NCBI GenBank assembly: GCA_025128135.1
Contig: JAHLYW010000025.1
Span: 62,001-126,000, forward strand
Reading direction: 5' to 3'
DNA: 64,000 bases
Source: Synechococcus sp. CS-1325
GTDB taxonomy: Bacteria > Cyanobacteriota > Cyanobacteriia > PCC-6307 > Cyanobiaceae
Below the pieces are notes generated by a model, which saw only the letters and a list, made by a program, of their open reading frames with translations, made no database searches and was not told where the DNA came from. Both the position numbers and the translations under genes were made by a program. Numbering within the stretch: position 1 is the stretch's first letter; each line of letters begins with the position of its first letter. Shown here in pieces: positions 38,466 to 46,389 of the stretch.

Positions 38466-40961
38466 ATGGCGATCAAGAAGTCCGATCTTTATTCCTCGCT
38501 CTGGGCCTCCTGCGATGAACTGCGCGGCGGCATGGATACCAGCCAGTACAAGGACTATGTGCTGTTCATGCTGTTCATCAAATACGTTTCCGATAAATAT
38601 GGCAACTCTGACGACTTCGCTCCGCCCGTGGTGATCCCAGATGGCGCCAGCTTCAAAGACATGGTGGCGCTCAAGGGCAAGGCTGACATCGGCGATCGGA
38701 TCAACACCGAGGTGATCCAGCCGCTGATTGATGCCAACGCACGGCTGGCCCGCAGCGACTTCCCCGATTTCAACGACTCCAACAAACTCGGTGACGGCGC
38801 CGACAAGGTGGAGCGCCTCGGCAATCTGATCGCCATCTTCGAAACGCCGGCGCTCGATTTCTCCAGGAACCGCGCGGAAAACGACGACATCCTCGGCGAT
38901 GCCTATGAGTATCTGATGCGGCACTTCGCCAGCCAGAGTGGCAAGAGCAAGGGGCAGTTCTACACGCCCTCGGAAGTGAGCCGCATCATCGCCAAGGTGA
39001 TCGGCATCGCGCCTGCGAATGCCGTTGCTTCCACCACCGCCTACGACCCCACCTGCGGCTCCGGTTCGCTGTTGCTCAAGGTGGCCGCCGAGGCGGGCAA
39101 GCCGATCACCCTCGAAGGCCAGGAGAAGGACGTGACCACGGCGGGCCTGGCCCGCATGAACATGATCCTGCACGATTTCCCCACCGCCAACGTGCTCTCG
39201 GGCAACACGCTCTTCGATCCGAAGTTCAAGGACGGCGAGCAGCTGCGCACCTACGACTATGTGGTGGCCAATCCACCCTTTTCCGACAAGACCTGGTCGA
39301 CGGGGCTGTCGTTGGGCGAGGGCGGCAGCGGTGACCGCTTCCAGCGCTTCAGCTGGGGCGTGCCACCCGCCAAGCAGGGCGACTACGCCTACCTGCTGCA
39401 CATCCTGCGCTCGATGAAAAGCAGCGGCAAAGCCGCCTGCATCCTTCCGCACGGTGTGCTGTTCCGGGGCAATGCCGAAGCGGTGATTCGCAGACAGCTG
39501 GTGCGCTCCGGCATCCTCAAGGCGATCATCGGCCTGCCCGCCAATCTCTTCTACGGCACCGGCATTCCCGCCTGCATCCTGGTGCTCGACAAGGAGAACG
39601 CCGGCTCCCGCAAGGGCATCTTCATGATCGATGCCAGCAAGGGCTTCAAGAAAGACGGCCCCAAGAACCGCCTGCGCGAGCAGGACCTGCACCGGATCGT
39701 GGACACCTTCAGCCGCCTCGATGAGAGCAACCGGCGCTACGCCCGCCTGGTGCCGCTGGAGGAGATCGCCGATCCCCGCAACGACTACAACCTCAACCTG
39801 CCGCGCTACATCGACAGCAGCGAACCCGAAGACCTGCAGGACATCGACGCCCACCTGCGCGGCGGCATCCCCGAACGCGACCTGGAGGCCCTCGGCAGCT
39901 ACTGGGCGCTGATGCCCGGCCTGCGCGCCGCACTGTTCGCGTCCGCCGGCCGCCCCGGCTACGCCGCGCTGGAGCTGCCGCTGGCCGAGCTCAAATCCGC
40001 GATCTTCAGCCACCCTGAGTTCACCGCCTTCACCAGCGAGGCCCGCCAACTCTTCGAGCACTGGCAGGCGGCCAGCGCGGTGCTGCTCAAGGATCTGGGC
40101 CCGGGCAGCCACCCGAAGCCCCTGATCGAAACGATTGCCGAGCAGCTGCTCGCCAGCTTCCAGGCCACGCCGCTGCTGGATGCCTACGACGTGTACCAGC
40201 ACCTGATGGACTACTGGGCTGAAACCCTGCAGGACGATGCCTACCTGATCGCCGAGGCCGGCTGGAAGGAGGGCGCGCAGCCGCGCGAGATCCAGCAGGT
40301 GAAGAACAAGGACGGCAAGCTGGTCTGGCCTGAAAAGGAAGATTTCAAGCAGGGCAAACGCCGCTTCAAATCCGATCTGGTGACGGCCGAACTGCTGATT
40401 GCGCGTTTTTTCAAGGCCGAGCAAGTCACCATTTCGGATCTTGATTGCCTGTTGGCTTCGCTCCAGCAGGATCTCGATGAAGCCCTGGAGGAGAACAGCG
40501 GCGAAGAGGGCCTGCTGGTGGAGGTGATCGAAGGCGAAGGCGACAAGCAGAAGATCACCGCCAAAGCCTTGAAAGCCCGCCTCAAGGAGATTGGCCGCGA
40601 CGCCGACTACGCCGAAGAACGCGAGGCGCTTATCAACTATGCCGACGTGCTGACCCAGCAGACCGAAACCAAGGCCCAGCTCAAGGCCGCCCAGGACAAC
40701 CTCAACACCAAGCTGTTGGCCAAGTACCCCACCCTCAGCGAAGACGACATCAAGGCCCTCGTGGTGGACGACAAATGGCTGGCCACCCTCGCCACCGCCG
40801 TGCAGGGCGAACTCGACCGTGTGTCGCAGACGCTCACCGGCCGAATCCGCCAGCTGGCCGAGCGCTACGCCACACCACTGCCGCAGCTCACCGACGAAGT
40901 GGCCACCCTCGCCCGCCGCGTGGACGAACACCTCAAAACGATGGGAGCGGTATGGAACTGA
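38466..40961 (+). CDS. hsdM: Type I restriction-modification methyltransferase subunit HsdM
   Basis: 831 aa. N-terminal helical domain (YSSLWASCDELRGGMDTSQY), then the N6-adenine methyltransferase core: FYTPSEVSRIIAKVIG, motif I DPTCGSGSLLLKVA (about 193-206), and motif IV VVANPPFSDKTW (about 266-277, NPPF). C-terminal half past residue 490 is a long helical region ending in a coiled-coil (AQLKAAQDNLNTKLL). The protein is longer than the 500 residues of EcoKI HsdM, like the large-M subclass. With HsdS it methylates; with HsdR it restricts. Stop overlaps the hsdS start by 10 bp. Confidence 0.96.
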   Translation: MAIKKSDLYSSLWASCDELRGGMDTSQYKDYVLFMLFIKYVSDKYGNSDDFAPPVVIPDGASFKDMVALKGKADIGDRINTEVIQPLIDANARLARSDFPDFNDSNKLGDGADKVERLGNLIAIFETPALDFSRNRAENDDILGDAYEYLMRHFASQSGKSKGQFYTPSEVSRIIAKVIGIAPANAVASTTAYDPTCGSGSLLLKVAAEAGKPITLEGQEKDVTTAGLARMNMILHDFPTANVLSGNTLFDPKFKDGEQLRTYDYVVANPPFSDKTWSTGLSLGEGGSGDRFQRFSWGVPPAKQGDYAYLLHILRSMKSSGKAACILPHGVLFRGNAEAVIRRQLVRSGILKAIIGLPANLFYGTGIPACILVLDKENAGSRKGIFMIDASKGFKKDGPKNRLREQDLHRIVDTFSRLDESNRRYARLVPLEEIADPRNDYNLNLPRYIDSSEPEDLQDIDAHLRGGIPERDLEALGSYWALMPGLRAALFASAGRPGYAALELPLAELKSAIFSHPEFTAFTSEARQLFEHWQAASAVLLKDLGPGSHPKPLIETIAEQLLASFQATPLLDAYDVYQHLMDYWAETLQDDAYLIAEAGWKEGAQPREIQQVKNKDGKLVWPEKEDFKQGKRRFKSDLVTAELLIARFFKAEQVTISDLDCLLASLQQDLDEALEENSGEEGLLVEVIEGEGDKQKITAKALKARLKEIGRDADYAEEREALINYADVLTQQTETKAQLKAAQDNLNTKLLAKYPTLSEDDIKALVVDDKWLATLATAVQGELDRVSQTLTGRIRQLAERYATPLPQLTDEVATLARRVDEHLKTMGAVWN

Positions 40962-42217
40962 AGCCGGGCTACAAGCAGACGGAGGTGGGCGTCATCCCGG
41001 AAGAGTGGGAGGTCGTTACCGCGACAGAAGCGTGTGAGCTGGTAGTGGACTGCAAAAACAGGACGCCTCCAGTTGTTCCTGATAGTGACTACGCCGTGGT
41101 TCGAACGCCAAACGTTAGGAACGGTCAATTCGTTATCGAAGATCTTCGTTTCACTGATGAGGCGTCTTTTCGCGAATGGACGGCTCGAGCAGTTCCTCAG
41201 TTCGGAGATATTTTGATAACCCGAGAAGCTCCACTCGGCGAAGTTTGTGCAGTTCCTGAAGCACGCAATGTGTGCCTTGGCCAAAGGATGATGCTTTACC
41301 GGCCATCGCCGACGAAAACAGAAACCGGCTATCTCCTCTATTCGCTGATGTCTGTACCCGTGAGAGTCAACCTTCTGAGGAAGATTGGCGGCTCCACCGT
41401 CGGACATGCGAAAGTTGACGACATTCGTTATCTTCAGCTTCCGCTCCCACCCCTCCCCGAACAACGCGCCATCGCGACGGCGTTGAGCGATGTGGATGCG
41501 CTACTGGGCGCGCTGGACCGGCTCATCGCCAAGAAGCGCGACCTCAAACAGGCCGCCATGCAGCAACTCCTCACCGGTCAAACCCGCCTCCCCGGCTTCC
41601 ACGGCGAGTGGGAGATGAAGCGGTTGGGAGAACTCGTCCACCTGATTCCGAGCGGAATTTATGGCGAAGAGAAGCCACGAGAAGGATTGCAGCCGGTTCT
41701 CGTTGCAACCACAGCCCACATCGATACCGACGACACATGGAACATCAAACAAATGGCAGTTCGATTTTTTCCCCAAGATAAAGTGCAGCGTTATTCCATT
41801 CAGGAGGGTGACTTGATCGTCGTGAAGTCGAGTGGTTCGGCGGCGAGTATTCAATCTGGGAAACTTGGCTTCGTGGATGGCACTCGCGCCGGAAAGTTTT
41901 TGTTTAGCAATTTCCTGATGCTGCTGCGACCGACATCCATCGTCCCCCTATTCCTCTATTTCTACTTGTGCTCGCACAACGTGAAGAAGCTGCTACCGAC
42001 ACTGGTCGAGGCTTCGACGTATCCGAATATCCGGCTCGGAGATTACTTGGAAGTGGAGATTCCAAAACCACCCCCCGACGAACAAACCGCCATCGCCTCC
42101 GTGCTGTCGGAGATGGACACAGAGTTGACAGGGCTGGAGAAGCGGCAGGCGAAGACCCGCGCCCTCAAGCAAGGCATGATGCAGGAATTGCTCACCGGGC
42201 GCACGCGGATGATATGA
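40952..42217 (+). CDS. hsdS: Type I restriction-modification specificity subunit HsdS
   Basis: 421 aa with two target recognition domains. TRD1 (about 10-165) starts GVIPEEWEVVTATEACE and is followed by the central conserved region PLPPLPEQRAIATALSDVDA then KRDLKQAAMQQLLTGQTRLP. TRD2 (about 225-365) is followed by the C-terminal conserved region PPPDEQTAIASVLSEMD then ALKQGMMQELLTGRTRMI. The two conserved regions have similar helices, giving the pseudo-symmetry typical of HsdS. Its last 41 bp are repeated at 44898-44938. Stop overlaps the next ATG. Confidence 0.95.
   Translation: MELKPGYKQTEVGVIPEEWEVVTATEACELVVDCKNRTPPVVPDSDYAVVRTPNVRNGQFVIEDLRFTDEASFREWTARAVPQFGDILITREAPLGEVCAVPEARNVCLGQRMMLYRPSPTKTETGYLLYSLMSVPVRVNLLRKIGGSTVGHAKVDDIRYLQLPLPPLPEQRAIATALSDVDALLGALDRLIAKKRDLKQAAMQQLLTGQTRLPGFHGEWEMKRLGELVHLIPSGIYGEEKPREGLQPVLVATTAHIDTDDTWNIKQMAVRFFPQDKVQRYSIQEGDLIVVKSSGSAASIQSGKLGFVDGTRAGKFLFSNFLMLLRPTSIVPLFLYFYLCSHNVKKLLPTLVEASTYPNIRLGDYLEVEIPKPPPDEQTAIASVLSEMDTELTGLEKRQAKTRALKQGMMQELLTGRTRMI
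42177..42217 (+). repeat. 41-bp direct repeat, left copy (3' end of hsdS)
   Basis: The last 41 bp of hsdS. Identical to 44898-44938 except at one base (A42209 versus C44930). It encodes MQELLTGRTR and ends with the stop GATATGA, in which the next gene's ATG begins. The AAA ATPase gene lies between the copies. Confidence 0.93.
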
Positions 42218-44757
42218 ACCCGGAACTCCTTAGCTGGCTTCAGCAGCAGTTGCCTTGGCTTCAAGTGGCTGCCGAGCGACTATTGCGCAATGGTTCGCTC
42301 TCTGAGTCGGATATTGCTGATTTGGTGGTTTGGATCAAAGCATCAGCACCTGCGGAAGCGCTTCCTGAGCCAGTAATTCTGCTAGCCGCTAATGTGCAGC
42401 CTCAAGCTGAGCTAAGACTCCTCGCGCTTGGCCCCATAGAAGGGATTGACGCCCTCAACCCGCGTATTCCGCTTGGATTTGGTACCGGCAATCTGAGCGT
42501 GGTGTATGGCCACAACGGAGCGGGGAAAACAGGATATAGTCGAATCATTGCCAAGGCATCAGGCAAACCCCAAGCCGTTGACTTGCGTTCCAGTGTTTTT
42601 GAAGATGCTCCAGCGCGCCAGTTCTGCCATGTTCACTATTCGATTGCTGGTGTTCCCAGCGAAGTTGACTGGATACCGCCCGATCCATTGCCAGACTTGG
42701 CCTCCATCGACATCTTTGATTCAAGTTGTGGCCGGATCTATCTCGATACCGAAACGGAAGCTTCGTTTGTTCCACCAGAGCTAGCCCTCCTGGCGGACTT
42801 GGTGGCCGTGTGCGGCCGAGTTGATTCAGTCCTCGGTGCTGAAGAACGGGCTTTGGTTCGCCGCCTGCCCATCATCCCTTCAGAGCATGAGGGTACACCA
42901 GCTGCGTTGAGCTACGGATCTCTTCGACATGATTGGACAGAAGAGCAGGTCGCTTCGCTGACGCTGTGGTCTGAGCAAGAAGTTACAGAGCTGGGCCAGT
43001 TGAGCGCAACTCTTGAAGTATCCGACCCTGCATCTGCAGCACAGCGACGCCATGGGGTAAAGCAGCAGCTTGATTTACTTGCTGCCTCGCTTGTCCAGGC
43101 ACTGGCTCAAGTCACAGGAGCTGGTCTTGAAGTCACACGGTCACTGATTCGTGGAGCTGTTGAGAAACGCCGTATTGCCACAGAGGCCGCCGAGGCTCTC
43201 CAATCTGCATCCGATGTCAATGGAGTTGGTAGTGAAACCTGGAGAGCACTTTGGACGGCTGCCCGTGAGTTTTCGATTGCCGTGGCGTATCCGGATAGTG
43301 AGTTTCCTTTCATTGAAGAGGATGCTCGTTGCGTGCTCTGTCATCAAGAGCTGGATGCCTTCACACGCGAGCGGCTATCCAAGTTTGACAGTTACGTTAC
43401 TGGTCGTATTGAAACGGAGGCTGCAGAGGCAGAAGCTGCATTGGTGAGTCACCTTGCATCCATCAAAACTCGGCCAACGAGTGAAATCCTGCAAACAGCA
43501 GCGCAGGCGGCTGAGCTGACTGAGGAGCAAGAGGTACTTTTAGAGATTGTTTGGGCTGAGCTGGAGACATTCCTCCGGCCGCTTCGAGATAGGACTGAGC
43601 CGCAAGCTGAAGCTCCGCCAAGCTCAGGAGTTGGGGAACTCATTCGCTTACTTCGCCAACTGGCCTCGGATGCTGAGGCATCGGCGATATCCATAATGGA
43701 ATCGTCGGATCCTGCAACGCGGCAGGCTGCACTGACTCGCAGGAAGGAGCTACTTGCCAAGCGATGGATTTCAGAGCAGGTGGCAGCCATTCGAGAAGAA
43801 GTGCAACGCTTGACTCGAATTCAAGACTATAATAACTGGAAACGCCAAGTCAGCACAACTGGGATTTCGAGAAAGGCCAGTGAGCTTTCAGAAACGCTCG
43901 TTACTGATGCTTATGTCCAGCGTTTCAATCATGAGTTGTGGCTTCTTGGAGCTAGCAATCTGAAAGTTGAGTTGGCCAGAACCAGAGCGGAGCGTGGCAG
44001 GGTAAAGCATAAAATCCGCTTGACAAATACCGTTGGAAAAGGCGCTCTCATCTCCGATATTCTCAGCGAAGGTGAGCGTCGAATTGTCTCCTTGGCAGCC
44101 TTCTTGGCAGACGTTACAGGTAGGCCTATTTCTAGCCCCTTCATCTTTGATGATCCAATCTCATCACTTGACCAAGGCTGGGAGGAGCGTGTTATCGACC
44201 GCTTGATCGCAATTAGCGAAGTGCGTCAAGTGATTATATTCACCCATCGTGTCAGTTTTCTTGGAATAATCTCAAGCAAAGCCTCTGATCTGCATGATGT
44301 CAACATTCGCCGAGAGCCATGGGGCACAGGTGAACCGGGCGAGGTGCCAATCTTTGCGAAACGGCCTGATAGGGCTTTGAATCATCTCAAAAACGATAGG
44401 CTTGTAAGGGCTCGCGCATCACTAGAGACAGAAGGCGCTGAGGTTTATTATCCGATGGCAAGAGCTATTTGCAGTGACTTCCGGATCTTGACCGAGCGCA
44501 TCGTCGAGTTGGTTTTTCTAGCCGATGTAGTACAGAGACATAGGCGTGCTGTCAATACTCAGGGCAAAATCCATCAGCTATCCAAGATCCAGGTCCAGGA
44601 CTGCGATCTTGTCGATGCAATAATGACCAAGTATTCCTGCTATGAACATAGTCAGTCTTATGAGGCGCCTGTTGAGCTGCCCTTGCCTGATGAACTTGCC
44701 TCAGACATCGATCGCTTATTAGATTGGCATGCCGAATTCAAGAGTCGTCCGGTCTAA
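42214..44757 (+). CDS. AAA ATPase with CxxC hook, RloC/PrrC-like
   Basis: 847 aa starting in the hsdS stop. ABC/SMC-type ATPase split by an inserted helical arm: Walker A VVYGHNGAGKTGYSR (about 97-110), CVLC at 373-376 flanked by helices and resembling a zinc-hook, signature ILSEGERRIVSLAAFLADV (about 616-634), Walker B PFIFDDPISSLDQGW (about 642-656) and H-switch FTHR (676-679). The last 160 residues are helical with an R-x3-E pair (FRILTERIVE) and later His residues, reminiscent of but not matching the PrrC/RloC tRNA nuclease triad. RloC and PrrC guard type I RM systems by cutting tRNA; the same role here is a hypothesis. Confidence 0.75.
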   Translation: MNPELLSWLQQQLPWLQVAAERLLRNGSLSESDIADLVVWIKASAPAEALPEPVILLAANVQPQAELRLLALGPIEGIDALNPRIPLGFGTGNLSVVYGHNGAGKTGYSRIIAKASGKPQAVDLRSSVFEDAPARQFCHVHYSIAGVPSEVDWIPPDPLPDLASIDIFDSSCGRIYLDTETEASFVPPELALLADLVAVCGRVDSVLGAEERALVRRLPIIPSEHEGTPAALSYGSLRHDWTEEQVASLTLWSEQEVTELGQLSATLEVSDPASAAQRRHGVKQQLDLLAASLVQALAQVTGAGLEVTRSLIRGAVEKRRIATEAAEALQSASDVNGVGSETWRALWTAAREFSIAVAYPDSEFPFIEEDARCVLCHQELDAFTRERLSKFDSYVTGRIETEAAEAEAALVSHLASIKTRPTSEILQTAAQAAELTEEQEVLLEIVWAELETFLRPLRDRTEPQAEAPPSSGVGELIRLLRQLASDAEASAISIMESSDPATRQAALTRRKELLAKRWISEQVAAIREEVQRLTRIQDYNNWKRQVSTTGISRKASELSETLVTDAYVQRFNHELWLLGASNLKVELARTRAERGRVKHKIRLTNTVGKGALISDILSEGERRIVSLAAFLADVTGRPISSPFIFDDPISSLDQGWEERVIDRLIAISEVRQVIIFTHRVSFLGIISSKASDLHDVNIRREPWGTGEPGEVPIFAKRPDRALNHLKNDRLVRARASLETEGAEVYYPMARAICSDFRILTERIVELVFLADVVQRHRRAVNTQGKIHQLSKIQVQDCDLVDAIMTKYSCYEHSQSYEAPVELPLPDELASDIDRLLDWHAEFKSRPV

Positions 44758-44803
44758 TGACCGCCATTTCTGTTTTTTGATACTTGTGAACCCTAAGGTC
44801 ACT

Positions 44804-44938
44804 CATTCGTCCAGCTCGGTTATCTCAGCGGAGATTGATATAGAGCTGGCGTCTTTGGCGGAGTACTGTGAAAAGACATATGCTTTCAGCCTGGCCCTGA
44901 TGCAGGAATTGCTCACCGGGCGCACGCGGCTGATATGA
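44804..44938 (+). pseudogene. hsdS 3'-end relic
   Basis: In frame with a stop at 44936-44938: VISAEIDIELASLAEYCEK, then SLALMQELLTGRTRLI. The first part is diverged from the intact HsdS C-terminus (SVLSEMDTELTGLEKRQAK), but the final 13 residues match it closely. No start or upstream TRD remains. The next gene's ATG at 44935 lies in its stop, the same junction arrangement as at the intact hsdS. Confidence 0.82.
44898..44938 (+). repeat. 41-bp direct repeat, right copy
   Basis: 40 of 41 bases identical to 42177-42217. Together the copies bracket the 2,544-bp ATPase gene at a pitch of 2,721 bp. Confidence 0.93.
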
Positions 44939-46389
44939 GCGAACCGGTTCCTGTCGATGTCAGCGTACAGAGTTTTGCCCAGCTCTTTGCGGAGTCTCCA
45001 TTCCCCCTTGCGGTGGATACCTATCAGCGAGGCTTTGTCTGGAATGATGACAAGATCCGGCAGTTGTCCGATGACCTGACGCATTACCAGGCGCAGCCCA
45101 ATCCAAAGCCGCCCTACTACATGGGCACGATTCTGGTGCATCAGAACGCAATCAAGCAGAAACGCTTTATCATTGATGGCCAGCAACGGCTCACGGCCCT
45201 GTGCGTTCTGCACCGGCAACTCACTGAAGCTTTGCCCGCCCAGTGTGCGTTGAGCTATACCCCGAAGTCGGGCCACCGCATCGGCGCGGCGGCCCGGATC
45301 TTTCGCGAGGAAAGCGAACTGCTTACGGCTGCGATCTTCATGCAGATCGCTTTCACTGTCATCCGCGTGGAGCGGGTGGATTTGGCGTTCACCTTTTTTG
45401 ATACGCAAAACAACAGAGGTGTGCCGCTTCATGCCACCGACTTGCTTAAGGCCTACCACCTTCGCGCTGTTAACGGGACGGGCAGCGAACGGAAGGAAGC
45501 CCTGCAAAAACTTTGTGCCCAACGCTGGGAAGTGGTTCAGCAGGGAGCCTCAGTGATGTCCCACGAGCAGGAGTTCGCCCCGAGCCTGTTCACCAAGTTT
45601 CTCTGGCGGGCGCGCTACTGGACCGGTCAGCAGGTGGTGTATGGCCATCACGATGCGTTGATGGAGGAGTTCCAGAAGCAAACCTGGGAAGCCGAAGGCC
45701 AAGACACGATTCCGCTCTATCGCTCGCGACATAACCGCCTGGGTACGGCGCTGACGCTGATGCCAGATGGCCACGGCGAAATCCATGGCAACAGAATTTC
45801 CTTGAGTCCTAAGCCTGAGGATTTACCCTTTGCGATCCGCCAGCCTCTCCATAAGGGCATTGGCTTCTTTCTCTATGCAGACAAGTATGCGGCTCTCCTG
45901 CGCCGCTTGGTGACAGATCCAACTGACTCCTGTGAACTACACAAGTTTCGTGATGTTTACACAGCGCTGTTGATGGCGAACTCGGTATTTCTGCGGGAGA
46001 TCTTCCTTCTTGCATCACTGATGTATTCTGACCAGTTCGACGACGAGAAACTCTGGGAGTTTTCGCTGTGGATGGATCATGCCCTCGGGGCGATCCGCCT
46101 GGAGAAGCAGCAGGTGCGCTATGAAGCGGCACAGAATTTCTTCAAAAGTAACACTCAAAACCTGCTGGATGTGATTGCCAACAGCTACCGGCCGGAGCAG
46201 ATTATTTCGCATCTCAAGGCCCACCATAGCCAGGTGGAGTCTTATGCCAATGAAAACGTCCAGACTGGCAAGGGAGTTCAGGGCGCTTACAAGAAGGCTG
46301 TACTGGCCTACTACGGTCGTCCGCTGTCGGACTCGTTGAGTGGCAAGCAAAGCTGGATTACCGCCAAGGTGAGCGGAGGCTTCGCGTGA
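44935..46389 (+). CDS. DUF262 family protein without HNH domain
   Basis: 484 aa. The N-terminal DUF262 (GmrS/DndB-related fold) shows FPLAVDTYQRGFVWNDDKI, KQKRFIIDGQQRLTALCVL (the DGQQR motif) and FDTQNNRGVPLHATDLLKAY. The middle and C-terminal parts (about 190-484) are not recognised and have no HNH motif. DUF262 binds or hydrolyses nucleotides and is the GmrS half of GmrSD type IV enzymes. The stop overlaps the GTG of a second DUF262 gene by 4 bp, so the two likely form a pair. ATG lies in the stop of the hsdS relic. Confidence 0.85.
   Translation: MSEPVPVDVSVQSFAQLFAESPFPLAVDTYQRGFVWNDDKIRQLSDDLTHYQAQPNPKPPYYMGTILVHQNAIKQKRFIIDGQQRLTALCVLHRQLTEALPAQCALSYTPKSGHRIGAAARIFREESELLTAAIFMQIAFTVIRVERVDLAFTFFDTQNNRGVPLHATDLLKAYHLRAVNGTGSERKEALQKLCAQRWEVVQQGASVMSHEQEFAPSLFTKFLWRARYWTGQQVVYGHHDALMEEFQKQTWEAEGQDTIPLYRSRHNRLGTALTLMPDGHGEIHGNRISLSPKPEDLPFAIRQPLHKGIGFFLYADKYAALLRRLVTDPTDSCELHKFRDVYTALLMANSVFLREIFLLASLMYSDQFDDEKLWEFSLWMDHALGAIRLEKQQVRYEAAQNFFKSNTQNLLDVIANSYRPEQIISHLKAHHSQVESYANENVQTGKGVQGAYKKAVLAYYGRPLSDSLSGKQSWITAKVSGGFA

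Noticed and set aside
38250..40931. 893-codon open frame on the minus strand
   Set aside because: Antisense to hsdM, whose motifs (DPTCGSGS, NPPF) are unmistakable. The antisense product has no recognisable domain.
44729..44934. Complete small gene after the ATPase
   Set aside because: Its 3' part is an hsdS tail and its 5' part overlaps the ATPase end in another frame, so I call it a relic.
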